Origin: Streptomyces sp. TLI_235
GTDB lineage: Bacteria; Actinomycetota; Actinomycetes; Streptomycetales; Streptomycetaceae
Assembly (NCBI GenBank): GCA_002300355.1
Contig: NSGV01000003.1
Location: forward strand, 1 to 64,000
Direction: 5' to 3'
DNA length: 64,000 nt
Position numbers and translations under genes: made by a program. Shown here piece after piece: positions 39,501 to 51,500 of this stretch. Under the pieces are notes generated by a model. That model did not search any database. It was given only the letters and a program-made list of their open reading frames with translations, and was not told the origin of the DNA. Within the stretch, counting starts at the first letter, position 1; every line of letters starts with the position of its first letter.

Positions 39501-42500
39501 TCCTCCTTGCCGACTTCGTTGAGGGTGACCGCGCCGACGTCGTTGTACATGCCGAGCCCCTCCGGCACGGCCACGGTGCGGATCTTGTCCACGACGGCGT
39601 GCAGCTCGACCGAGCCCTTCACCTTGTGGCCGGTCACCGAGTCCAGGGCGGACTGGTGTTTGAGCTCGCCCCTCCAGACCGTCATCGGCCGTTGCCGGAG
39701 CGAGGGCATGGCTTGGACAGCCACCGTCAGGTGGGTCTCGATGACGGACCGTGTGTGTGGGGAGAGGTGTTTGAAGCCCAGATCGTGGAACCGCGCCATG
39801 ATGCCGTCCAGCAGGTTTCCGGCACTGGCCTCCACCCAGACTTCCGGCGGCAGCTGTGCACCCTCTGAGCGCTGCCACTCCAGAGGTTCGCTGCCGAGCC
39901 CCGCCACGTCGTAGGGGACCCAGACTTCCGCGCTTGTCAGAGGGTCCAAGACCTTCTTGCTCGTGATGTTCGCGGGCACGATCAGCTTGTATTCGGCCTG
40001 GACGGGCGCCGTTTCATGGACTCCGGAACGCTCCGGCTCGGAGGGCGCCTGCCGTTCGGGGGTGATGCCGTTTCCCGGTCCGGAGGCAGGCGGGGTGATG
40101 TCGTCGCCGCGCGGCCGGCCCACGCCGAGATCCACCTCCGCATCGTCGGGCACCGTGACAACGACATGCTCCTCGGGCACTTCGACGGCGGTGCGACCCA
40201 GTGGAGCGATGTCGTCGCCGCGCGGCCTGCCCCCGCCGAGATCCACCTCCGCATCGTCGGGCACCGTGACGACGACATGCTCCTCGGGCACTTCGATGAC
40301 GGTGTGACCTGGATGCCCGGCGCTGTCCGCGGTTGCGGGTGCCTCGGACGATCCGGCGTTCGGCACACCCTCCGACGGCTCGGGGACGGAACTGACCGGA
40401 CTGCTCTCGATGGTGGCGGTAAGCACCATCTTCCCCGAGAACTCGGCGAGCCCATCGAGGGCCATACCCTGGAGGGCCCAGGTCGCCTTGCCCGCGGCGA
40501 CTCCCTTGGTATGCACCATGCGGCCGTGCAGCATCGGCCGGAATTCCAGTGCCTCCAAAGGGCCCCGTGACACCTCGCTGATGGAGTACGTGGCCTGGGG
40601 GCCGAGCCAGCCTCCGAGGATGGTCACTGCGGCCAGCACGCTGTCCTGCTCTTCGGTGCGGCTGACGTCCATCTCGGAGCGTGGCAACCACGCGGACATC
40701 TCGGGCCGGCTGTCGCGGATGCTTCCGTCGCTCTGCACCTCGGCGTATCGGGCCCGGATCCGAACGACGATCTCTTCGTGGCCGAGTCCGAAGGCATGTG
40801 CCTTGGAGAGTGGAATGGTGTAGCCGTGGGTGGAGAGCAGTTGCTCGTGGTTGGCGCGAAGCGTGTCGGGATGGAGCGCCTGGCTGAGCTGACGCCGATT
40901 CGTGCCGGCGAACTTGTTGGCCAGGACGTGGCCGGTGAGGCTGTCGTTCCATCGCTCCGCGCCTGTCCCGAGCGACGGCAGGAGTCCGGGGAACTTCTCG
41001 TGCAGGAGCGCCTCGACGCGGTCGAGGACGGCATCTGCCCCGTCGAGTTCGGACAAACGGTGGAGGCGGCCGAAGTCGAGGCCAACCGCTCCGGTGAGCC
41101 GCAGTTCGGGCACGTGCCCGGTGTCCGGCTTCGGGCTCTGCGGCAGCACGGCCCACTGCTCGGCGTCCTTGCGGAGGGTGCGGAGCCACAGCGGCCCGTC
41201 GATCTGCACCACCTCGGGTGGATCCTGTGGCCGGTCCGAGCGGCTCAGCTCCGCCTCCACGGCGAACCTGGTGAGGGTGGTGGGTTCACCGAAGTAGCGG
41301 ATTCCGCCGAAGTCGGTCGTTGCGGTGCTCGCACCGGTGTGGGCGAGTTCGGCGTCGAGCGTGGGCCAGAACCACAGCCACGGTGTGAGAGTGTCCTTCG
41401 ATCGCACCCCGAAGTTGAGTGCGAAGAGCATCAGGCCTGGGGGGATGTCGATGGAGTCCTCGTGGGCGAGCGCCCACTCGGCGACCCGTGTGATCCGGTC
41501 GTCGATGTCCATCCAGGTGGCGTCGTCCCGCTCGATCATCACCTGCGGCCGGGTCAGTCGCACCGTGACGTTGACGGCCGCTGGCGTCCGCCCGGCATGG
41601 TCGCCGAAGGTGATGTCGTAACCGTGACCACGGGTGGCCGACGCGACGATGTTCTTCAGCGCGGTGACACTGGTCGCTGTGTCGAGGCGTCGGCGAGCCG
41701 CGGAGCCGACCGGTGCCAGACCGCCTGCAGTACGTTCGATCGCGTGGCGCAGTTGCGCGGAGCCTGCGAACGCCTCGACGACCGAGTTGGCCGGGGTCGG
41801 CACGGGAACGTGGCGCCCGGTCACCGGGTCCGGGACGGTGAACTTGGCGGCCGCGGGAATCGTCTCCGCCTGGTCGCGGACGTGCCGTGCCCCTTGGGCT
41901 GCAGCGGCATCGGCATCGGCCGGCCGCGAGGCTTCCCGCGAGGAGAGGACGCTGATGGCGTTCTCCACGGTCGGCGGGGTGTTGTGCCGCACCGCCGACG
42001 GCTCCCCCCCACCACGCAGCGAACGGATGAGGCTGACCTTCGATGGCCCCTCCACCTCCACGTGCACCGTCACGTCGTAGGCGAACAGAAGGGACTGGTA
42101 GGAGGAGTTCTTGACGGTCTTCCCCTGGCTGGTCTGCACTTTGATGTTGTGCGTCTCCGAGTGCTCCCCTGTCACCAGGGTGAAGAAGCCCTTGAACGCC
42201 TCCACCGCATTGAGCTGGAACGGGTCCGATCCTGCTTCGGCCTCAAGGCCGTAACCGACGTTCAGGTTGACGTCCGCGAAGTAGCCGTGGCCGCGGGTGC
42301 GACTGCGGAAGTCGCTCTTCGTGTCCCTGCCGGCGACGCGGATCTCCAAGGCGTCGGAGATCTGCCGCCAGCTGCCCGGCTTCACGCGGACCCGGACTGC
42401 ATGGTCGGCCACTTGGACGAGATGGTGGTCGCCGACCAGCTGCGGCGCGTGGCGCAGCAGGACTTCCGGGGTGGTCTGATCGCTGATTTCCTGTCGGCTC

Positions 42501-45500
42501 GCGTCGGTACGCAGCGCCTTCGGGAGTGTCTTGAACACCTCGTCGCGGATTGCGGCAATGGTCTGCGGGGATATCGAGACCGGCACGTCGTGGCCGAGGG
42601 CCGGGTTCTCGCCGGTCAGGTGTTCCGGCGGCAGGTACTTCAGCCGCGGTCGCCAGTCCTTCGGCGGCGACGGCTGGTCGTAGGGGCGCAGGTCCGTGCC
42701 GGTGGTTTGCCGGTCGAGTTCGGTGAGCAGTTGCTCGATGTGCTGCCGCGCGGCGCGCAGGCGGTCGGTGGACCAGGTGAGCATGTGCCGTTCCCGGTCC
42801 GGCAGCATCTGGGACGCTTCGGCCAGCAGTGGGTCGGCGGACGTGATGTGCCCCGTTCCGGAGGCAGTGGCGAGCTGCCCTGCGGCGCCTGCGTAGGCAG
42901 AGGCCAGGCGGACCACGGCCTGCTCCAGCTCTGCCCTGGCCTCCACGCGGGTCCAGCGTCGGGGCTCCTCTGCGGAGTGCTGGCCGTGCTGCCGAGTCGG
43001 GAGCAGGGTCAGTCGCGACAGCGTCTTGTTGACCTGGGGCAGCAAGGCTTCGTACCACTCGGGCCGCTCCAGGATCCGGCTCGGCCGGTCGGGTTGGGCC
43101 GACAGGGGTGAGGTGCGGTGCAGCCGTACGGAACGCCACGCCTCGACTGCAATGTACGCCTTGCCCAGTCGGCTGTTGATGCTGTCCAGGTCCGTTTGTG
43201 TGGCGGCTTGGACGAGTTCCTCGGCCAGGCCGTTGATCGTCTCATGGAGATGGGCTCGCGCCTCGGTGTGGTCTGCCGGCACGATCTCGTCAACCGTGGC
43301 CCGCATCGGCCCTATCGTTGCCTTGATCCCGGCGGCGGACCGCTCGTAGGCCTCGCGATCGCCGGAGGAGTCCGGAAGGCTGTCTTCTGCGGGGGGGTTT
43401 GCGGGCGGGGCTGTGCTCGCTTCCTCGCCGGGTTCGTGTCGGGGGTCTTGGGTGTTGCTCGAGATCTCGGCGGTGAGGTCGTCCTGGGCCCTGTTTGCCG
43501 GGGTGCGAGCCGGTGCGGCTGCCGGGAGAGCCGTGGCCGGTTCCGGCTGTGACGTGTGCGCGCGCGGTTCGGTCGGGGTCTCTGTGGCCATCGGTGCCTG
43601 GCCGTGAGGCAACGGCGGCACCGGCTCGGTGGTGGTGGGCAGCTCAGAGGGGTGTGTCCCGCCCGTCTCGGGTCCGTTGTCCGGCCCGGCGCTGGTCTGC
43701 TCTGTCGAGATGTGGGCGGCCGGTGACGGGTGGTCGTCTCGGGCATCGGTCCGGCTCGGCCCTGGCGTGTCTGCAGACGGACCGGGACCGGGGTCGCGAG
43801 GTGTCGTGGTGGCGGGGGTGGGGTGGGGTTCGGGGGGTGGGGTGCCGGGTGCGTGCTGGCGCTGGGCGGGACCACTGTCAGAGGGGGAAACGGCGGCGTG
43901 GTCGGCGATGGGCGCGCCCGGGCGGGCCACGGCGATGGCTACGGGCTCGGCAGCGTCGGGTGCCTGGGACGGGTTGATGGCGCGTTCGATCTCGGTCTTG
44001 GGGCGATTCTGCCTGACCGTTTGTCGGCCGGAGGCATCGAGCGGGCTGGTGTTCTCGTGCCCCGGGCGCTTCAGAATGGCGTGCGGTTGTGTGTCGCGGC
44101 CGGTCCGGATGTGGGTGTGGTCGAAGGTGTCGCGAATCTCGCGGACGATGGGGACGGGTATTTGATCCTCGGTCGCGTGGGTTTCTGCCTGGGGCGGGCC
44201 GGGTGGTTCGGGTGTGGAGTCGGGCAGGCGCAGTCCGAGCCGCCGAGCGAACTCGGGATCGAGCATGAGCTCGGCGAAGTTGTCGAGACGGGTGTCCAGG
44301 GTGACCCTGTCCGGGCGATCGTTCCCCCCGGCCCCGGGCCGGTCCGCGAGGTCGAGGGTGACGGTGTATGCCACTCCGGTGCTTACGTGCCAGTACTCGA
44401 CATCGGGGCGTGAGACGTAGGTGCCGCCCGATCCGCGGAGCATCTGAGAGGTGGCGAAAGCGTCGGTGCCCCGGCCCCGGGTGATGCCCACCGAAGGGAC
44501 CAAAGGCATGGAGCGTCCCGCGGGTGAGCCGGCGGGCGCCTGCAGTTCCCCGGTCTGCAGTGACACGCCGCCGCTTGTGGTGACGGTGGTGGAGGTGCTG
44601 GTGCCGGCCGAGGACTTCTGCTGGGTGCGCATGTTCCGCTCGCGGTTGTGGCCGACGTTGACCGCCCGTTGCACTTGGGGGTCGACCAGGCGTGCCTCGA
44701 ACGTCAGGCGGCCGGCGAGGCGGCCGCCGGGCGCGTCCTTGAACAGCAGGGGGTAGGTGTGGCCGTCGAGGGCACGGTCCAGGAAGCCCTTGAGGTGGGA
44801 GTAGGAGAAGGCCTTGCGGATGGCGTCCTCTGCAGTGGAGCCCAGTTCGATCAGTAGGGCCGGGCCGCCGAAGCGGACGGTTCGGTCCTGGCCCCCGCGC
44901 ACCGCTCGCAGGAACTGCTGGTGGAATTCGCGGGCCATCAAGTGGTCGACGTCGGTGACCACTACCCGCCCCTCGTGGATGTCCTCACGGGTGACGGGAA
45001 GGGTGTCCGGCTGGGGCACGGGGCGGCCCGGTGTGTCCAGGACCGCGTCGGGCGTGGCGACCTGCTCGGCGGCGATGAGTCCGCGGCCGGCCAGGATCGG
45101 CGGGTCGTCGGCGCGGTGGTAGGAGGCCAGGATCCGGCTCGGCATCATGCCCAGCAGGCGGTCGAGGAGCAGCGGCACCACCGGGGCGCCCCGCCGGAGC
45201 ATCAGGCTCAGTTCCAGGGAGCCGAGGTAGAGATGCGCTCCTTCGAACCTGATCAGGTCGTGGTGGCTCTGCCGTTCGGTGTGGGCGAAGGCGCGGTCGC
45301 GGGAGCGGTTGCCCGAGCCTGCGACGCTCTCGTTCCCGCCTCCGAGCCGACCGCCGTGTGCCGGCTGATGGCCGGGGCCGAAGCCGGCGTTCAGCCAGCG
45401 TGAGCGGGAACTGCTGCGGTTGGTGGTCCACCAGTTGTCACGGTTGGCGTACTTTCCCACCACCTGACCGGGGGCGAACTCCTGATGCCCGTAGCCGCCG

Positions 45501-48500
45501 ATGCGGGTGGCATGGAGCTGCAGATAGTAGGTGGCACCCGGGCGCAGTGGCCGCAATGTGATCCCGTCGCTGAGCAGCGAGTCGATGGCGCCGCGCAACG
45601 AGGAGGGGCTGAGCAGCACGTCCAGGGGCTGTGCGGTACTGCCGTCGGTGACCCACTGCAGGGGGGAGCCGTCGGAGCGGCCGACGGCTCGGCGAATGGA
45701 CGGGACGTGGAGGCGCAGCAGTTCATTGGCCTGGGCAACAAGCGGATTGTGGCCGGTCGGTGTGTCACCGCCGAACCCGGGGAGCGTCAGGTCTTTGTGG
45801 ACGGTGAACATCGGCAACCGGTCGGCGGGTATCACCTGCGGCGGTACGTGCCGCGAGGCGGAGTGCGGTCCGCGCTCCGGAACGGGATGCAGGTATTGCA
45901 CCCCGTCGTGCACCACGATGCGGTAGACGTCTCTGACGCGGCGGCTCTGGCCGCGTGGCCCCTCGGCCCAGCTTTCCACCTCCAAGGAGTAGGCGGGGTG
46001 GGCGAAGCGCCTCTCGTGGTCGGCCGGGGCGTCGATGAGCAGGCCGCCGGTGGTGACTCGTTCCAGGTACTCGCGGCTCCGGCCACTGTTCCAAGCCGCG
46101 CCACCGCCGGCGGACACCTGGAGGCGGTTGACGACCGGGGCGTCGCTGTTGCGTTGGATGCCGGCGCTACCGCCGCCGGATACCTGGGCGCTGGTGCTCG
46201 TACCGGAGGTGGAGATCACTTTGGGGGTGATCTCCGCGACGCCAAGGCGCCCCACTCGAACGGTGTTCGGGACGATGGTCTCGGAGGCCAGCAGCTCGGC
46301 GGTCAGACGGACCGTCACCACCTGGTCCACCAGGATGCCGGGACGGCGCAGCGTCTGGGGGTGCGAGATGCCGGTCGGCAGGCCGTGCAGGAACAGGCCG
46401 GTCACACGGCGCTGGTCGACCACCTTGTCGACCAGCGTTTCGATCTTGCGTTCGGACAGGGCGCGGGTGTCGCGCAGGGCCTGGCGCAGGGTGTCGGCGA
46501 GTTCGGGCGGTGCGACCGGAGGCAGGTGGAGGTCGTCGGAAGCCAGGCGGATCGGTTCGTGTCCCTGGCGCCACTGGCGCCCGTCGCCGCTGTAGACGGT
46601 GACGTCGCCGGCGCGGGCGGCGCTGGCGGCGGCCTGCTCATCGAGGCCCTGGGGGGCGAGCAGTTCCTCGGGTATCCAGTGACGGACGCGGCCACCTTCG
46701 ACCATGCCTTCGGAGATGACGGCCCGGGCGGGGAAGTTCCGCTCCTGGTGCGGGCTCTGGGTGGCTTCGGTGGGCTCCGGTGCCTGGTTGGTCACGTCCG
46801 GGAGGCGGCGCAGAGCGTTCCAGGCATCCGTGATCGCGTCGGCCGCCTTCACGACCGCGGTCTTGGCAAGGCGGGTCGCGCTGTCGGCCGGTGGCGGGGG
46901 CTCGTGGGCGACCGTGATCTTCCAGTCGGTGCCGTATTCGAACCAGTAGGTGGGCCCTCGGAAGAGGATTCCGCCGGGGGCCGCGAAGATGAAGTCGTTG
47001 GTGAGCAGGCTGCGGTTGGCGCTGCGCGACCCGCCGATGGCCACGTTCCCGCCGAGGACCCGCAGCGGCGGCACGCCGAGCCCGCCGGAGAGGTTGAAGT
47101 TCAGCCCACCGGACCAGCCCAGGGAGTCGTTCTGCTCGATACCGTGCAGAACGGAGTTGACGATGTTCATCTGGCGGTCCCCGTGGCGGCCGGCGCGCAC
47201 CGGTTCGGCCGACCGGTTCACCGGCTCCACGTGGACGTGCGCCGTGGAACCGTCCGGCAGCCGCACCTCCTTGCGCATTCCCCGACCGCCGAACAGCTGG
47301 TCGGCGTGTGTGGTGAGACCGGTGCTGGTGAAGTTCGACGCGAGCTGGCGGCGTACGTCGGCGCGGCCGAGCGGAGACAGGCCGCCGGCTCCCGCATCGA
47401 TCAGGTCGAACACCTGCTGGCCGACCTTCCAGGCCGCGGCCCCGCTCAGCTGCACGTAAGAGGGGCCCACGCCCTTGCCTCGCCGGATCTCGACCGGAAC
47501 GCGGGCGGCCAGGGCATCGGGCGCGGGGACCGGGTTGTGCCTGGTGAGGGGCTGGACGGCGAGTCGCACTGCCTCCTCGAAGCGGTCGGCACTCGCCTCC
47601 GGGACGCGGACGTGGACAGTGCCGTCGGCGTGGACGGTGCCTTCCACCCCCGGAAGGTCGGACAGCAGTTCGGCCGTGTGTTTCATGTGCAGGCGGAACG
47701 CCACGGTGGGACCGTCGTGGACGAGGTTCTGCCAGCGGCTGCCGCCCTGAATGACCGTGGACGACTGGCCGCGGTTCAGACCGCCCGCAAGGGAGGCCCC
47801 GCCCGAGGCGCCGGAGTTTCCGCCGTAGGGCGCGGCGGTGTCGCCGATGACGGCACTGACCCCTCCTTCGATGGCGAGTCCGGCAGAATCGGACGCGGAG
47901 TGCCAGTCCACGCCGAGAAGGTAGTTGCGCTGCTCGTTCCACAGCCGGGTATCGATGTCGGGAGGCCCGAGCCGTTCGGCGGACAGGAGATGGGTGCGGA
48001 CGGTGAGGTACAGCTCTTGGCCCTTGGGGCCGACGGGGAACGGCTCGGAGGTGTGCCCCGCGCCGGCCAGCTGGAAGAACTCCCGCATCTGGGAACGCTC
48101 GCTGAGGAACAGCTTGATGCGGTTGGCCGTGTCCGATCCCGGTTCGAGAACAATGCCCTTGCCGGAGTCGGCGAGGACCCGCCACACCTCGGAACGCAGG
48201 TCCTCGATGCCGCCGATGGATTCGGGATCGGTGTAGCCGGACCAGAACGCGTCGTTGATCCGGGCCAGGGCCCCCGCGTCCCACCCCTCCGACGGTTCTT
48301 CCCCGGTGAGGCCGAACTCCTCGCCGTAGGAATGTGTGCCCGCCGGGTCGGCCTTGTCGGGCAGAACCCGGGGGGCAACGCCTGCGGCAAATCCCATCAC
48401 CGCATCCACGGGAGCGGAAAGCCCCGGGGCGTCGTCCTGGGACCGGCCCAGTTCCCGGACGGTCACGGTGAGCGTGTTGTGGGGGACGTCGAAGTAGACC

Positions 48501-51500
48501 GTCTCGCCGGTGGCGCTGCTTCTGAGGGCCTGGGTCACCGAGACGTCGACCGCGCCGACGGCGTGGGTGCGGCCGCCCGAGGGGACCAGGCCCGCAGAGG
48601 CGGACAGCCAGGGATGGCCCGCGCCCATGGCGACCTTGAGCGGAAGGGAGGCGTTCACGCCTCGGGTTCGTGAATGGCCGAGGCCGGACTCCATGTTGGA
48701 GGGCGGGTCGAACGGGTCGGCGCGTTCCTCGTGGACAGGGCTGAGGCCTTCGACGGTCGGCGTCGGCCGGTACACGGCTTCGGCCCGGCCGTCCAGCGAG
48801 AGGCTGGCCTTGACGATGTAGGTGGGCCCGCCCTTGCCGGTCGGGACCTGGACCTCGATGCCGCCGTGGACCAGCGAGCGTCCCCACTCCTCGTGGCCGA
48901 ACCAGTTCCGGTCGCCGTCCAAGGCGGAGCGCACGGCAGCGGGCAGGTCACCACGGTAGACGTTCCCACCCAGCGCCTCGGCGACGAGGTCCTCCACCGT
49001 CCGGGCGACGTGATCAAGATTGTGGATCATTCCGCTGTTGCCGAACTCGCCGCCGTGGGCGAAGCCTTCGGGTACGCGGTAGGTCGGCGGCGTGCCCATG
49101 CTCTCGACCGGTCCGGCCTCCCCCACCGGTTCGGACCGCAGCGAGGCGGGGCGCTCCTGGTAGATGCCCTGGAGAGGCGGCGGGCGCAGCATGTCCCGGT
49201 CGGAGAGGTCGTCGCGTGAGGAGGACCGATCGGCGGACGGAGGGCGGCTGTCGTTGTCGGACGCGCCGTCGTGGTCGGCGGGAGGCGCGGTGCGCCGGTC
49301 GGCGTGCCCAGGCGGCGGCGTGGTCAGATCGCCGTCCCGGGTGCCGTCGTTCACGGTCAGGACCGGAACGTCGGCGGCATCGGTGTGCACGGGGGTATCG
49401 GGACGGAGGGCGGGGGCTTCATCGATCTCGGTGATGTCGCGGGCGGGCTCCAGGGTCCGCGTACCGGGGGCGAACTCGCGCCAGGTGGGATCGGGTGCCT
49501 CCGCGGCCCCGGACGGGTGGTGCGGGCCCAGCGCCCGCCCGGAGGGCTCTCCCTCGCGCGGTATGGGGCGCAGGGTTCCGTCTATGGTCGGGGCCCAGGC
49601 CCCTTCCGCGACGCTCAGGTGCAGGCGGTGGGTGTCGGCGAGGTGCTGGAGCCGGTGGGCGACCTGGTCGAACAGGGCGTCGCCGGGGCGCGCCGACAGC
49701 AGGGCCTCTGCCTCGGGGTGGGACAGGATCAGGTGGACCCGGGCGGGGACGTCGGGGCCGGCAGCCAGGGCACCGAGCACATCGTGCAGGGCTCGCTGGG
49801 TCTCGAGGTGAGCGGGATCGGCAGTGACCACCACGGCGGGGCCGTCGCGGTGCGGGAGGAGGGCTGCCACCTCCGCCGCGCTGGGCATGCCCGGGCGCAG
49901 AGTCGAGGCGAGGTCCTCGGCGGCAGCGTCGAGCCAGATTCCTGAGGGGATCTCCCGGACCTGCCCGGAACGGGACTGCGCGAGTGTGCGGACGGCGTGG
50001 TCGACGGAGCTCTGCCAGGCGGGCGGCGGGAAGAGCGCGCCCTCGCCGCGCGGGGGCCGGTCCGGGCCGAACGACAGCCACTGGCCGCCTTCGACGCGCT
50101 GCTCTCCCCCACCCAGCACGGTGATCCGCCCCTGCGGGGCGCGGAGTTCGACGCCGTGGCGGTCGGCCAGGGTCTGAAGGAACGCCCCGCCCTCGCCGCG
50201 TGCGGCCTGGTCCCACGCCAACCGCACGGAGCGGGTGCCGGGTACGGAGGCCAGGCTCTCCACCAGGGTCTCCACCCGGGCCTGGACCCGTGCATCACCC
50301 GGGCTGCCATGGACAGTGACGGTCAGGCGCTGTGGATCGGGCAGCAGCCGGGCCGCGTCGAACCCCGGCACCGCGGTTGCCTCCGGGTGCTCCAGGACCA
50401 GACCGGCCGGCACCCGCTCCACCTCGACCGGCAGGGCGTCTTGGTAGCGCAGAGCCTCGGTCACCACCTGGTCCCAGCCGGGCGAGGGGTAGAGCACGCC
50501 GGCGGGTTCCGCAATGAACGCCGGAGTATCGGCCGTGGTCGTCGCATCCCGGTCGGCGTTGTTGTGGGTGATCCGCAGCCAGCGGCCCTCCACCGGGTGG
50601 ACCTCCCCGTTCTCCGCATCGCGCACCAGGTGGTTGCGGGCCTGCGCGTGTCCCGTCTCCGCCAAGGTCACCGGGCCGTTCGCGGCCACCACCTCGCGCA
50701 CGTGCGGCGCTCTCGACAGCAGATCGGTCGCCAACCGGGCGCCGCCTTCCGGCACCACCAGCCGCAAACTCTCCCGCGCCTCCGGCGGGAGCCCTTCCAC
50801 CAACGTCCGAACGGCCGCGGCGCCGAGGGGGTCGGCGGCCGTGACGACCAGACGCGCTGCGTCGGGCGCAAGAGCGCGGGCTGCGGCCAGGGAAGCCGCC
50901 GGCAGTGCGCGGTGCGCCAGCTCGACCGGATCGGCCGGTCCGACGGGCAGGCCGGCCCCGTCGGACAGCCGATGCAGCAGAATGCCGCTGGGGGTCGGCA
51001 GCGCGTTGACACCCGCCGTCCGGAGCGTGTCCGCAAGACCCGGAGGCAGACCGGTCCGAGGGTCTGCCACAGCCTCCAAGGCTTGCTGCCACCGCGGGGA
51101 ATCCAGAGTCGCACCGCCGCGCACCACCCGTACCTGCTCGGCGGGCGTCAGCGTGTCTCCGATGCCGGGGGCGGAGGGCGGCCCTGCAGGGTAGCTGGTT
51201 TCCGGGGCGAGCGCCTCGGAAGAGAGGTGCCGCGAGCCTGCGGAGTCCGGCGAGTGCAGCGACGACGTGGACCCCACCGCACTCACGTTCCCGTAGCCGA
51301 AGTCGCGGGCCGTATGGAACGACTCGACACTCTCCGTCGAACGCAGCGGTGCGCCGTCGGCAGCCGCCGGACGGCCCGCCGCCGCATGTGACGTGGGAGC
51401 GGAGGGCGGCCCTGCAGGGTAGCTGGTTTCCGGGGCGAGCGCCTCGGAAGAGAGGTGCCGCGAGCCTGCGGAGTCCGGCGAGTGCAGCGACGACGTGGAC

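Noticed and set aside
35855..39868. 1,337-codon open frame on the + strand
   Set aside because: It is antisense to the giant gene. The GC bias of the minus-strand gene keeps this frame open; it has no ribosome site, no domain, and the composition of a shadow.
45485..48673. 1,062-codon open frame on the + strand
   Set aside because: Same reason: an antisense shadow of the giant gene with no recognisable domains.
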